This document shows, one piece after another, positions 1 to 8,630 of a stretch of 64,000 nucleotides of DNA. The notes beneath the pieces were generated by a model. That model ran no database searches and had not been told where the DNA came from. It was given only the letters and a program-made list of their open reading frames with translations. The position numbers and the translations under genes are program-made. This DNA comes from Verrucomicrobiota bacterium (GTDB taxonomy: Bacteria > Verrucomicrobiota > Verrucomicrobiia > Limisphaerales > J093). Location of the stretch: contig JAKLFY010000008.1 of assembly GCA_022710935.1 (NCBI GenBank), forward strand, positions 53,637 to 117,636. Reading direction: 5' to 3'. Positions within the stretch are counted from its first letter, which is position 1. The number at the start of each line of letters is the position of its first letter.

Positions 1-1306
1 GGATGTACTCGATGTACTCCTCGGTTTCCAACATGGCCTGGCTCAGGTCCTTCCCCTCGGCCAATCGCTCCCGCACCCCGTACTTCTGCATCCGCATGAA
101 CCGGGTCCGGGGCCGGTCCTCGCTCAAACACTTGATCTGGGCCAGATACACGTCGCGCCGTCCGCCGCCGACGGGGTGGGCCTGGGCGCTGCGTTGCGTC
201 TCTTGATGGGGGGGCAGGATGCGTCCCACGTTCACCCATTCGAGCAGGCCGAACTCACGAATCAGGTTGAACACGATGTCTTTGACCTTCTCATCGCACA
301 GGCCGCGGTAGCACGGATCCTCCGGCGCCTGCCGCGCGCCATCGAACACCTCGTCAAACATCAACTCCCCCTGCTCGAATCGCCCGCACGGCAGCCACCG
401 GATGCGTTGCTTGAACTCGATGTTCAGGCCCGCCAAAACCACCTCGGTCTCCGTGTCGTCCCGCTGGCTCACCAATGCCGAGTACATCTCCGTCCGCCAC
501 AGGTCCAAATCCGGCTCATCGACCTGGTATTCCGGCGGCACGGCATCGAAGAACTGCGCCCGCAACTCTTCGTGGCATGCCGCAAGTTCGTTCGGATTCA
601 TCTCGCCAAACACAAGCCCGTTGAATTGCTTCGCCCCAAAACGCCCCTGGGCTTTGAAAAAATCGACCTCCGGCCGGCCCAAACGGTTGCGGCGGGACGC
701 GTAGAGGGCAATTTCCTGCAACTGGCGGGCGAGCGCGGTCGGATCGAGATCCTTGAGCCGCGCCAATTCGTGGTAGGTCAGATAGCGCGTGCCGCTATAC
801 AGGTTGAGGTAATAGATGGCCTGCTCGCTGATGCGGGTCTTGGCGTCGGCAATGTGCTGGCTGATTTCGGCGCGGGTGCTCGGCAGGACGCTGATCCGCC
901 AAAGCTCGCCCCGCTCCTTGATGGCCCGCTGCACTTCTGGCTGATCGACATCCAGAAACCGCCGTTGAGGCTTCGGGTAGAGTTCCCCAAGCAGATCGTC
1001 CGCCTCGAACGCCAAATCCATGTGGACCGGGTCGGGCCGGATCTGGACCAGACCCGGCTTCAGGAATAAATCGACAGACCGTCCGTAACGCGCGGCCTTC
1101 TGCTCCTCCGTCAGTGGCGGCAGACCCTGCTGCGCCCGCTCGAGGTTGAGCGCGTTGAGATACGCCGCGCGCTGCAAGGCGTGCACCGGCGGTTCCGCGG
1201 TCACCAGGACGCGACCGTCGAGGAACAGGGTGGCCGGCCACGCGTTCCCCGACAGCGCCGTCTTTGCGGCCTCATCCACCCCCGGTCCCTGGATGACGAT
1301 TGCCAT
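1..1306 (-). CDS. Unrecognised conserved-looking protein, 3' end outside window
   Basis: An open frame on the minus strand starts at an ATG at 1306-1304 and stays open to the window edge (about 435 codons). I translated it by hand from the reverse complement. It begins MAIVIQGPGVDEAAK. Codon third positions are strongly GC-rich, as in the neighbouring genes, and the opposite-strand frames here look like shadows. No signal peptide or membrane segment is visible. The protein is soluble-looking and rich in charged helices, with a pair of cysteines in DPCYRGLCDEK. I do not recognise a family. It is divergent from livK, with about 180 bases between the two starts. Confidence 0.6.
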   Translation of the reverse strand, partial: MAIVIQGPGVDEAAKTALSGNAWPATLFLDGRVLVTAEPPVHALQRAAYLNALNLERAQQGLPPLTEEQKAARYGRSVDLFLKPGLVQIRPDPVHMDLAFEADDLLGELYPKPQRRFLDVDQPEVQRAIKERGELWRISVLPSTRAEISQHIADAKTRISEQAIYYLNLYSGTRYLTYHELARLKDLDPTALARQLQEIALYASRRNRLGRPEVDFFKAQGRFGAKQFNGLVFGEMNPNELAACHEELRAQFFDAVPPEYQVDEPDLDLWRTEMYSALVSQRDDTETEVVLAGLNIEFKQRIRWLPCGRFEQGELMFDEVFDGARQAPEDPCYRGLCDEKVKDIVFNLIREFGLLEWVNVGRILPPHQETQRSAQAHPVGGGRRDVYLAQIKCLSEDRPRTRFMRMQKYGVRERLAEGKDLSQAMLETEEYIEYI

Positions 1307-1485
1307 AATCCGGGCGTCATCATGCGCGCCCGCTCCGGTTTGTCCATCCCGCCGTGAACGGACCGCGGGCAGCGTTGCTTGACATGCGGAAAGCCTTTCT
1401 GGCAGCCTCGGCTCATCTTAGCCCGTGTGCTGTCATGGTCCGGTGATGCTCGGTTCACCATGGTTTGAATCCGGAGAATGAACTT
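1307..1485. promoter_or_regulatory. Divergent intergenic region upstream of livK
   Basis: This 179-base gap separates the divergent unknown gene and livK and should hold promoters for both. I could not identify convincing -35/-10 boxes. Just before livK a GGAG-like ribosome-binding site at 1473-1476 sits about 9 bases before ATG 1486. That favours the ATG over an in-frame TTG at 1465. Confidence 0.4.
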
Positions 1486-2649
1486 ATGAAAAAAACCTAC
1501 CTGCTTGCGGCAGGGATCTGCGCGCTCGGCTCGCAGTGCCTGACCCAGAACATCCACGCCGCCGCTGGCGGCGAACCCATCAAGATCGGCGCCATCTTCT
1601 CGGTCACCGGGCCAGCCTCTTTCCTTGGCGCACCGGAGGAGAAGACCGTCCGGATGTTTATGGACAAGCTCAACGCGGCCGGCGGCATCAACGGACGCAG
1701 AGTCGCGTTGGTGCTCAAGGACAGTGGCGGCAGCCCGGAGAAAGCCGTGTCGTTCGCCAAGCAGTTGATCGAGGAGGAGAAGGTCCTGGCCATCATCGGC
1801 CCGTCGACCAGCGGCGAGACCATGCAGATCAAGGCGCTCTGCGAAGAGAACGAGATGATCCTGGTTTCCTGCGCCGCGGCGGAAGTGATCGTGAATCCGG
1901 TCGCCCGGTATGTGTTCAAGACACCGCAAAAAGACAGCCAGGCGGTCACCTGGATCTACCGGACCATGAAGGACAAAGGCCTGCGCAAGATCGCCGTCGT
2001 GAGCAGCAACGACGGCTTTGGCGCCGCCGGAAAGAAGCAGCTCGAAGAAATGGCCCCGGCGGAGGGCATCGAGATCCTCGCCAACGAAGTCTATGACAAA
2101 CAGGCCACCGACCTGACCGACATTCTCACAAAAATCAAAGGCACGCGCGGCGTCCAGGCGATCGTCAACTGGTCGATCGTCCCGGCGCAGTCCATCGTGG
2201 CGAAGAACATGAGGCAGCTCGGCATGGAGATGCCGCTCTTCCAAAGTCATGGCTTCGGCAATCGCAAGTATGTCGAGCAGGCGGGCGTCGCAGCCGAGGG
2301 CACGCTCTTCCCGGCCGGGCGCCTTCTCGTTGTGGACGAATTGCCCGACAGTCATCCGCAGAAGGCGCTGCTGGCGGCCTACAAGAAGGACTACGAGGAG
2401 ACCTACAAGGAAGATGTCAGCACGTTTGGCGGACACGCCTATGACGCGATCCTGGTTGTGACCGAGGCCCTGAAGCGGGCGGGACGGCCCGACCGCGCCA
2501 GGGTCCGTGACGCCATCGAGAACCTCAAAGGCCTGGTGGGCACGGCGGGCGTGTTCAATTTCTCGCCGACCGATCACACTGGTCTCGATTTGACCTCGTT
2601 CGAGATGCTGACGGTGAAGGACGGCAAGTTCGCGATCTACCGGAAGTAG
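1486..2649 (+). CDS. livK: Branched-chain amino-acid ABC transporter substrate-binding protein
   Basis: A 387-residue periplasmic binding protein of the Leu/Ile/Val (peripla_BP_6) family. It starts MKKTYLLAAGICALG, a signal peptide, with cleavage probably near HAAAGG. The family start IKIGAIFSVTGP follows, then NAAGGINGR and the IIGPSTSG ligand-loop region. ATG 1486 has a good ribosome-binding site, so the TTG seven codons upstream is unlikely. It is the first gene of an intact liv operon (permeases livH and livM, ATPases livG and livF). The real substrate may be an amino acid, amide, urea or aromatic acid, since this family is broad. The PaaK-like gene at the operon end hints at a carboxylic or aromatic acid. 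Confidence 0.92.
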   Translation: MKKTYLLAAGICALGSQCLTQNIHAAAGGEPIKIGAIFSVTGPASFLGAPEEKTVRMFMDKLNAAGGINGRRVALVLKDSGGSPEKAVSFAKQLIEEEKVLAIIGPSTSGETMQIKALCEENEMILVSCAAAEVIVNPVARYVFKTPQKDSQAVTWIYRTMKDKGLRKIAVVSSNDGFGAAGKKQLEEMAPAEGIEILANEVYDKQATDLTDILTKIKGTRGVQAIVNWSIVPAQSIVAKNMRQLGMEMPLFQSHGFGNRKYVEQAGVAAEGTLFPAGRLLVVDELPDSHPQKALLAAYKKDYEETYKEDVSTFGGHAYDAILVVTEALKRAGRPDRARVRDAIENLKGLVGTAGVFNFSPTDHTGLDLTSFEMLTVKDGKFAIYRK

Positions 2650-2729
2650 CCGCCCTCGAAACCATCAACCCTGACTTCCGGAGCCCCGCAAGCGCATTGG
2701 ATCGGGGCTGTCTCCCGACGGGACGACCG

Positions 2730-3623
2730 ATGGAAAGCGGGAATCTGGAACTGCAATACTTCCTGTCCGGGATCACCAAGGGCAGCATCTACGCCGTGGT
2801 GGCGATCGGCTTTAACCTGATCTACAGCGCCACCGGCGTGTTGAATTTCGCGCAGGGCGAGTTTGTGATGCTGGGCGGGATGGTGGCCGTGACCCTGGCC
2901 CGCTTCGTGCCCTTGCCCGTGGCACTGGCCGGGGCGGTGGTGATCGTGGCGCTGGTCGGCTGCCTGCTCGAGATCCTCTTCTTCCGGCGTTTGCAGCGGC
3001 ATTCCATCCTCCACCTCGTCATCATCACCATCGGCCTGTCGATCGTCCTTCAGGAGATCGCCCTGCACCTCTGGGACGAAAAGGTCCGCTCGCTCCCCTA
3101 TTTCACCGGCAACGAGATCTCGACGCTGAAATTCCTCGGGGCCGCCATCTCGCCCCAGGTGCTCTGGGTGCTGGCGACCGTGGCGGTCATTGTGGTCCTC
3201 CTGCACATCTTCCTCAAATACACCTTGCCGGGCCGCGCGATGCGGGCCGGTTCCTCGAACCCGAGCGCCGCCATGCTGGCCGGGATCAACATCGCAAACA
3301 TGCGCACCCTCGCGTTTGGTCTGAGCGCGGCCATCGGCGCCCTGGCGGGCTGCGTGATCTCGCCCATCACCATGACCCACTACGAGATGGGCGCGCCGCT
3401 GGCCATCAAGGGATTCGCAGCCGCCATTGTCGGCGGCCTGGGGAACCCGATGGCCGCGGTGCTCGGCGGGCTCATGGTCGGTGTGCTCGAAGCCTACAGC
3501 GTGAGCCGGCTCCCGGCCGCGTACAGCGATGTGACCGTTTTCGCCGTGTTGCTGCTGGTGTTGTTCGTGCGTCCGCATGGGTTCTGGGGCCGGCCGGGCG
3601 GTGAAAGCGTGAGGGAACATTGA
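2730..3623 (+). CDS. livH: Branched-chain amino-acid ABC transporter permease LivH
   Basis: A 297-residue inner-membrane permease with about eight hydrophobic segments. Family hallmarks are GITKGSIYAVVAIGFNLIY near the N-terminus, TGVLNFAQGEF, and the late motif AIVGGLGNPMAAVLGG. ATG 2730 is preferred over the TTG at 2697 because homologues start a few residues before the first membrane helix. The stop codon overlaps the TTG start of livM (TTGA at 3620-3623), which implies translational coupling. It pairs with LivM to form the channel. Confidence 0.93.
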   Translation: MESGNLELQYFLSGITKGSIYAVVAIGFNLIYSATGVLNFAQGEFVMLGGMVAVTLARFVPLPVALAGAVVIVALVGCLLEILFFRRLQRHSILHLVIITIGLSIVLQEIALHLWDEKVRSLPYFTGNEISTLKFLGAAISPQVLWVLATVAVIVVLLHIFLKYTLPGRAMRAGSSNPSAAMLAGINIANMRTLAFGLSAAIGALAGCVISPITMTHYEMGAPLAIKGFAAAIVGGLGNPMAAVLGGLMVGVLEAYSVSRLPAAYSDVTVFAVLLLVLFVRPHGFWGRPGGESVREH

Positions 3624-4759
3624 AGCCGAGACTTAAGCCAGGCCTCCCTTTCGTCTTGCTCGCGGCCGCGCTGGCCATCGTGCCCTGGATTCTGCGCAGG
3701 GCGGAGATGGAGTATTGCCTGACGCAGCTCACGATGTCGCTCTATTACGCCATCGTCGTTCTGGGGCTCTGTCTGGTCATGGGCTACGCCGGCCAGGTCT
3801 CGCTGGGTCACGGGGCGTTCTTTGCGATCGGTGGCTACACCTCGGCCGTGCTGACCACGTGCGACGTCTCGAAATGGCAAACGGCGGCATGGCTCGGCTG
3901 GATCAAGCAGTCGCCCTTCTGCATCGCCAGGGAAGACCTTTTCGGCAACCCGATTCTGACTGTGTCGCCCTGGGCGGCGTTCTTCGCGGCGATGGCGCTG
4001 ACCTTCGTCGTCGCCAACCTGATCGGCTACCCCGCGCTTCGGCTTCGAGGCCATTACCTCGCCATGGCCACACTCGGCTTCGGCATGATCGTTCATAAGG
4101 TGATCCTCGGCACCGCTTTCACGGGGGCGGCCGACGGCATCAACGGGGTGCCGGAATGGAACCTGGGCCTGGGCCTGACCGTCTCGGGCAAGCGCCCCCT
4201 GCGCATCGAGAATTACTTCATCGCGGGCGGATTGTTGCTGCTGCTGCTCGTCCTCCTCCACAACCTCGTCCGTTCCCGTGTCGGACGCGCCCTCCAGGCC
4301 ATCCACGATCGCGAAACCGCCGCCAACGCGATGGGGATCAACACCGCGCTCTACAAGCTCAAGACGTTCGTCCTCAGCGCGCTGATGGCCGCGATGGCCG
4401 GCGTGTTCTTCACCCATTACACGGCCGGAATCGGCCCCTCGGAGGCAGGAGCGTTCAAGTCGGTCCGCTATGTCGCGCTGGCCGCGGCGGGCGGCATGTC
4501 CAGTCTCTGGGGCGTCACCGGCATGAGCACCCTTCTGAATTACATGTCGCTGCGCGGCCTCTTCGGAAGCTACGACAACGCGGTGTTCGGCCTGCTGCTG
4601 ATCGGCATCGTGTCGCTCGCTCCGGAGGGGCCGCTCAAACCGCTGGCCCGCCTGGTCCGGCGCCTCGCCGGCGCATGCCGTCCACCCAACGCCGCCCAGC
4701 CCGATGCGGCGCGACCAAACAACGGGCTCGAGGGGAGGCCGCGTCATGGCGCTGCTTGA
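3620..4759 (+). CDS. livM: Branched-chain amino-acid ABC transporter permease LivM
   Basis: A 379-residue second permease subunit, starting at a TTG that overlaps the livH stop. Family motifs include VMGYAGQVSLGHGAFFAIGGY, LRLRGHYLAMATLGFG, and RETAANAMGIN, the cytoplasmic loop that contacts the ATPase. About eight to ten membrane helices are visible. The C-terminal 30 residues are a polar, alanine- and proline-rich tail. The gene end runs 14 bases past the livG start. Confidence 0.93.
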   Translation: MKPRLKPGLPFVLLAAALAIVPWILRRAEMEYCLTQLTMSLYYAIVVLGLCLVMGYAGQVSLGHGAFFAIGGYTSAVLTTCDVSKWQTAAWLGWIKQSPFCIAREDLFGNPILTVSPWAAFFAAMALTFVVANLIGYPALRLRGHYLAMATLGFGMIVHKVILGTAFTGAADGINGVPEWNLGLGLTVSGKRPLRIENYFIAGGLLLLLLVLLHNLVRSRVGRALQAIHDRETAANAMGINTALYKLKTFVLSALMAAMAGVFFTHYTAGIGPSEAGAFKSVRYVALAAAGGMSSLWGVTGMSTLLNYMSLRGLFGSYDNAVFGLLLIGIVSLAPEGPLKPLARLVRRLAGACRPPNAAQPDAARPNNGLEGRPRHGAA

Positions 4760-5525
4760 AGTCGACAACGTCCGCCACAGCTTCGGCGGCCTCGTCGCAA
4801 TCGACCGCGTCTCGTTCGAAGTCGCGCCAGGACAGATCAAGTCGGTCATCGGACCGAACGGGGCGGGCAAGACAACGTTGTTCAATATCGTATGCGGGCT
4901 TCTGCGCCCGGATTCGGGAAACATCCGGTTCGGGGACCGCGCCATCACCGGATTCAAACCTTACCAAATCGCCCGCGCCGGCGTTTCGCGCACGTTTCAG
5001 AACCCAAGCCTGTTCCTGCAAATGAACGTGCTCGAGAATGTCATGGTGGGGCGGCACTGCCGGACACGCTGGGAGTTCCTCGGCTGTGGCGTGCGCTGGC
5101 CCGGCCAACCCAAAGAGGAAGCCGCCATCCGTGAGGCCGCGCAGGCCCAACTCGAATACGTCGGCCTCGCGCACCTGGCGGAGTGCCCGGCAGGTGCGCT
5201 GGCCTTCGGGGAGCGTCGGATGGTCGAACTGGCCCGCGCCCTGGCCACCGAGCCGCAACTCCTGCTCCTGGACGAACCGGGCAGCGGGTTGAACACCCGC
5301 GAAAAGGCCGACCTGGGCCGAATGATCCGGCGCGTCCGCGAGCGCGGGGTCACGATTCTGCTTGTGGAACACGACATGACCTTGGTGATGGATCTGTCGG
5401 ATGCCATCCTGGTGCTGCACAACGGGGCGCGCATCGCGGAGGGCACGCCGTCCGAGATCCAGAACGACGCCAACGTCGTGAGGGTTTACCTGGGCGGAGA
5501 GATGAACCATGCTGCTGCAAGTTAA
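4746..5525 (+). CDS. livG: Branched-chain amino-acid ABC transporter ATP-binding protein LivG
   Basis: A 259-residue ABC ATPase. Walker A is GPNGAGKTT. The signature is the variant ALAFGERR typical of LivG, Walker B is LLLLDEPGSGL, and the H-loop lies in LLVEHDM. ATG 4746 is preceded by a strong AGGGGAGG Shine-Dalgarno at 4731-4738 inside the end of livM. A longer frame from 4704 has no comparable support. Its last 17 bases overlap livF. Confidence 0.93.
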   Translation: MALLEVDNVRHSFGGLVAIDRVSFEVAPGQIKSVIGPNGAGKTTLFNIVCGLLRPDSGNIRFGDRAITGFKPYQIARAGVSRTFQNPSLFLQMNVLENVMVGRHCRTRWEFLGCGVRWPGQPKEEAAIREAAQAQLEYVGLAHLAECPAGALAFGERRMVELARALATEPQLLLLDEPGSGLNTREKADLGRMIRRVRERGVTILLVEHDMTLVMDLSDAILVLHNGARIAEGTPSEIQNDANVVRVYLGGEMNHAAAS

Positions 5526-6228
5526 AAACCTCCGCTGCGGCTACGGCAGCCTCGAAGTCGTGCACGGCATCAGCCTGCACGTTTGCGCGGGGGAAATCGT
5601 CGGCCTCCTCGGCGCCAATGGCGCCGGCAAGACCTCTCTGCTCAAATCCGTCGTCGGCCTGCTCCAGCCGTGGCAGGGCGAGATTCATGTGGATGGCCGA
5701 CCCACGCGCGGCCAGGCCGCCTGGCGCAGCATCAGCCACTCGATGGTCCTCGTGCCCGAGGGCAAGATGATCTTCGCCGACCTGACCGTGCGCGAGAACC
5801 TGCTCATCGGAGGCTACCGCAATCCCGACCGGGCCATGCAGATCGAGATCGTCTTCGACCGGTTCCCGTTGCTGCGCGAGCGCGCCAGCCAGTTGGGCGG
5901 CACCTTGTCCGGCGGGGAACAACAGATGCTCGCCTTGGGCCGCGCGCTCATGGCCCGCCCCAAAATCCTCCTGCTCGACGAACCGTCGCTGGGACTCGCC
6001 CCGCTGATGGTCAAGGAGGTCTTTGACGAGATTGTCCGGATGCGCGACCAGGGTTTGACGGTGCTGCTTGTCGAGCAGAATGTGACCGCCACCCTGCAGG
6101 TTGCCGACCGGGCCTACGTCATGGAGACCGGCGACATCATCCTCGAAGGACAGGCGGCTGACCTTATGCACAACCCCGAAGTCAAACGCGCCTACCTGGG
6201 TAAAGGCGGCAAGGAGATCTGGGAATGA
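5509..6228 (+). CDS. livF: Branched-chain amino-acid ABC transporter ATP-binding protein LivF
   Basis: A 239-residue ABC ATPase. Walker A is GANGAGKTS, the signature LSGGEQQ, Walker B LLLDEPSLGLAP and the H-loop region LLVEQN, where Q replaces the usual His as is common in LivF. It starts inside livG (17-base overlap) and ends overlapping the start of the PaaK-like gene (ATGA at 6225-6228), so all genes from livK onward are probably one transcript. Confidence 0.93.
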   Translation: MLLQVKNLRCGYGSLEVVHGISLHVCAGEIVGLLGANGAGKTSLLKSVVGLLQPWQGEIHVDGRPTRGQAAWRSISHSMVLVPEGKMIFADLTVRENLLIGGYRNPDRAMQIEIVFDRFPLLRERASQLGGTLSGGEQQMLALGRALMARPKILLLDEPSLGLAPLMVKEVFDEIVRMRDQGLTVLLVEQNVTATLQVADRAYVMETGDIILEGQAADLMHNPEVKRAYLGKGGKEIWE

Positions 6229-7400
6229 GCGTTCTCGACCGACGCAACGAAATGATGCCCCGCGCCGAGCTCGAGCAATTGCAGCTCGAACGCCTCCAGG
6301 CATTGCTGGTTCGCCTCAAACGCAATGTGCGCCGCTGCCGCGAAAAGCTCGGCGAGGCCCGGGTCCAATCCATCGAGGAGATCGAACGCCTCCCGTTCAC
6401 GACGCCCGAGGAGTTGGCGCAGTGCTTTCCGTATGGCATGTTTGCCTTCCCGCTCCGCGAAATCATTCGCCTCCACACCGCGGTCGGGGCCGAAGGCAAA
6501 CCGCTGGTCATTGGCCACACCCGCAACGATCTCCTCGAATGGGGGCGACTGGCCGGGCGCCAGCTTGTCGCCAGCGGCGTCACGGCCAATGACGTGGTTC
6601 AAATCGGCCTGGGCCCCAGCAGCTACCCCGGACTCTCGGGTTACGTTCTGGGCGCCGAACTCATCGAGGCGTCCGTGATCGCTGAAGATCCGCTCCACCT
6701 CGATTATCAACTGGCCACCCTGCAAAGCTACCGCCCCACCATCCTCATCACCACCCCAACCAACGCGCTCGAATTGACCCGCCTGCTCGAACAACGCCGC
6801 GTCGACCCCCAATCCCTCCACCTGCGCACGGTCCTGCTCTCCCGCCAGGCGGACAGCGAGACCCGCAATCTCATCGCCGCCGGGCTCTTCGCCGCCGTCA
6901 AATGCAACTTCGGCGTCCGCGAGGTCTCCGATCCCGGGCTCTGCGTCGAGTGTGAATCCGGGCGATTCCACGTCAACGAGGACCAGTTCCTCGTCGAGGT
7001 CCAGGACGGCGAGTTGGTGGTCACGACCCTCTGCCGCGAGGCAATGCCCATGCTGCGCTACCGGACACGCGTCGCCTGCGCAATCAGCCGCGAGAAATGC
7101 CCCTGTGGGCGAACCGGCGCCATGATCCATCCCGGACGCCGGCTGGATGGCCGGAGGTTGGTCAACGAAACGCCGCTCTACGAACGCCAGGTCGCCGAAG
7201 TCCTGGCCCAAACCGAGGCGGCCGGTCACCCGTTCCAGATCGAGGTGTCGGACCGGCACATCGTGGTTCGGATGCAAATGTGCGAGGACCTCTTCTCGGA
7301 TACAATCTGGGTGGTCGAACGCCTGACCCACGTCATCGAATCGGAATTTCTCGCCCGCCTTGGCATCGAAGCCCGGGTCGTCTTCACCAGCCCGCGATAG
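6225..7400 (+). CDS. PaaK-like adenylate-forming protein with degenerate active-site motifs
   Basis: A 391-residue relative of phenylacetate-CoA ligase (PaaK). The N-terminal helix-rich part ends in LPFTTPEELAQCFPYG, as in PaaK. The C-terminal lid is also recognisable (RHIVVRMQMCEDLFSD, then ARVVFTSPR). The key nucleotide motifs have decayed. The Ser/Thr/Gly-rich P-loop that normally reads like SSGTTGKP is TAVGAEGKP. The YG-x-S/T-E motif reads FGVREV. The YRT-x-D motif reads YRTRVA, without the ribose-binding Asp. It overlaps livF by four bases. PaaK-type ligases often accompany liv transporters of aromatic acids. This one may bind substrate without activating it, or use altered chemistry. 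Confidence 0.75.
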   Translation: MSVLDRRNEMMPRAELEQLQLERLQALLVRLKRNVRRCREKLGEARVQSIEEIERLPFTTPEELAQCFPYGMFAFPLREIIRLHTAVGAEGKPLVIGHTRNDLLEWGRLAGRQLVASGVTANDVVQIGLGPSSYPGLSGYVLGAELIEASVIAEDPLHLDYQLATLQSYRPTILITTPTNALELTRLLEQRRVDPQSLHLRTVLLSRQADSETRNLIAAGLFAAVKCNFGVREVSDPGLCVECESGRFHVNEDQFLVEVQDGELVVTTLCREAMPMLRYRTRVACAISREKCPCGRTGAMIHPGRRLDGRRLVNETPLYERQVAEVLAQTEAAGHPFQIEVSDRHIVVRMQMCEDLFSDTIWVVERLTHVIESEFLARLGIEARVVFTSPR

Positions 7401-7449
7401 AAGCGCAAGCCCGAAGACGGTGCGGTGATCGGTCAAACGCCAGGCCTCA

Positions 7450-7818
7450 TTACCGGCGGACCTGCGCGGTGGCGTTCTCGATGAGCTCCCAGAAACGCGG
7501 GTTGTCCTGCAGCGCCTCGTCTTCCCCCAGAGGCAGATTGGATCGGAACTGAAAATCCTTGAGTGTGTTTCGGCTCAGGATGCGGTGGACCACAAGCCCC
7601 AGTTCGTGCCGCTCGAAATAGAGGCGGTAATCGCCCAGCCGAAAGCGATGCAGCGTCTTGCCCTCGCGCCGGAGTTTGCCGAAGCGTTCGAGGTCCGTGT
7701 GCAAAGCCTCCTGAGGCAGACCTCGAAACTCGCCGAGGATTTCCAGTTGCAGTTCCTTGGGCATCCTGGCCAATTCCGCCGCGCTCGTCGGATTAAAGAT
7801 GATCTGAAACGGCTGCAT
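7450..7818 (-). CDS. RelE/ParE-like toxin, apparently orphan
   Basis: A 122-residue protein of the RelE/ParE fold. It begins MQPFQIIFNPTSAAEL, has the helical RMPKELQLEI segment and the core strands LRREGKTLHRFRLGDYRLYF, typical of mRNA interferases and gyrase inhibitors of this class. I chose ATG 7818 because a longer frame from 7863 would run into the tRNA gene ending at 7836. No antitoxin gene lies next to it: upstream is a tRNA gene and downstream is the convergent liv operon. The C-terminal 25 residues (after SNLPLGEDEA) extend beyond a minimal RelE. Confidence 0.72.
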   Translation of the reverse strand: MQPFQIIFNPTSAAELARMPKELQLEILGEFRGLPQEALHTDLERFGKLRREGKTLHRFRLGDYRLYFERHELGLVVHRILSRNTLKDFQFRSNLPLGEDEALQDNPRFWELIENATAQVRR

Positions 7819-7835
7819 GCAAGGCGGCTCGGATC

Positions 7836-7910
7836 TGGTAGCGCGTATGGGAATCGCACCCATCTTTCGGCCTTGAGAGGGCCGCGTCCTAACTGATAGA
7901 CGAACGCGCC
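7836..7910 (-). tRNA. tRNA-Glu (anticodon CTC) with atypical tertiary core
   Basis: On the minus strand the 75-base gene folds as a cloverleaf. The acceptor stem is GGCGCGT/ACGCGCT with a G-U first pair, the anticodon stem is CGGCC/GGCCG and the loop is CTCTCAA. The T stem is ATGGG/CCCAT, and the CCA end is encoded. The anticodon CTC reads GAG (Glu). The T loop is TGCGATT instead of TTCGATT, and the D loop has A in place of G18 and T in place of G15. All stems pair, so it looks functional or only recently altered. Confidence 0.85.
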
Positions 7911-7965
7911 GTTAAAAAGCGGCCCATTCCATAATAGGGCTGCCCGCGATTGTCAACCCACAGTC

Positions 7966-8002
7966 AAAAAAAAGCGAAGGCCGCTCTCGCGAGCGGCCTT
8001 CG
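7966..8002 (-). terminator. Rho-independent terminator of the PEP-CTERM gene
   Basis: A 12-base-pair stem (7975-7986 with 7991-8002) and a TCGC tetraloop are followed on the minus strand by eight T residues. It lies 26 bases after the stop codon of the PEP-CTERM gene. Confidence 0.9.
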
Positions 8003-8027
8003 TGGAAGAACTATGCCGTGAGCCAGG

Positions 8028-8579
8028 TTAGCTGCGGCGGCGGATCAGGAACGCGCCCATCCCGAGCAGGCCCAGAGCGAGCACGGAAGGCTCAGGAATG
8101 ACAACCGTGAGGACCGGCGTGCCGCCAAAGGCGAGCTTGCCAGCAGGCACGGGCGGGGCCAATTGGTTGCCACCCAGCGTCGCTTCAAACGGTCCGGTGT
8201 TGCCCTTGAACTGAGCTGTCGCGTAGTCGGCGCCCTTGTATGCAGCCACGTAGAAGCTGTACTTCGAGCCCTGGTCAAAACCCGCCAGCGACCAGTCACC
8301 GCCTGCAGCGGCATATCCGCTGGTAGCCGTGAAGTTGACCACCACGGGAACCAGAGACCCAAGTGCTCCCCCCTTGGTGCCCATCACCTGAGTGCCGCTG
8401 GAATTCAGCAGGGTCAGATACCAGCCGTTCGCCGTCGAGATTTCCTGCCCGTCATCCGCCACGACTTTCAGGTTGTTGGCGGCCGCGTAGTACGTGTTGA
8501 ACGTGAGCAATCCGCCGTCCGCGGCCATTGCCACGCCAGCCGCCACCAAGCTCGCTAACGCAAGTAACGATTTCTTCAT
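8028..8579 (-). CDS. PEP-CTERM sorted surface protein
   Basis: A 183-residue exported protein. The N-terminal signal MKKSLLALASLVAAGVAMA is followed by a small beta-rich domain. The C-terminus has the full PEP-CTERM tripartite signal: IPEPS, a hydrophobic helix (LALGLLGMGAFLI) and RRRS. Such proteins are cleaved and sorted by an exosortase, which is not in this window. It is followed by a strong terminator, so it is probably monocistronic. The function of the mature domain is unknown. Confidence 0.9.
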   Translation of the reverse strand: MKKSLLALASLVAAGVAMAADGGLLTFNTYYAAANNLKVVADDGQEISTANGWYLTLLNSSGTQVMGTKGGALGSLVPVVVNFTATSGYAAAGGDWSLAGFDQGSKYSFYVAAYKGADYATAQFKGNTGPFEATLGGNQLAPPVPAGKLAFGGTPVLTVVIPEPSVLALGLLGMGAFLIRRRS

Positions 8580-8630
8580 AGTTTTGCCATTGATTTCCGT
8601 TTGGTTTCTTCAGCCTGTTTGGTTATTCCG

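Noticed and set aside
1201..2577. A 458-codon minus-strand frame opposite livK
   Set aside because: It overlaps both the start of the unknown left-edge gene in another frame and the whole livK gene. The livK protein is a clear family member.
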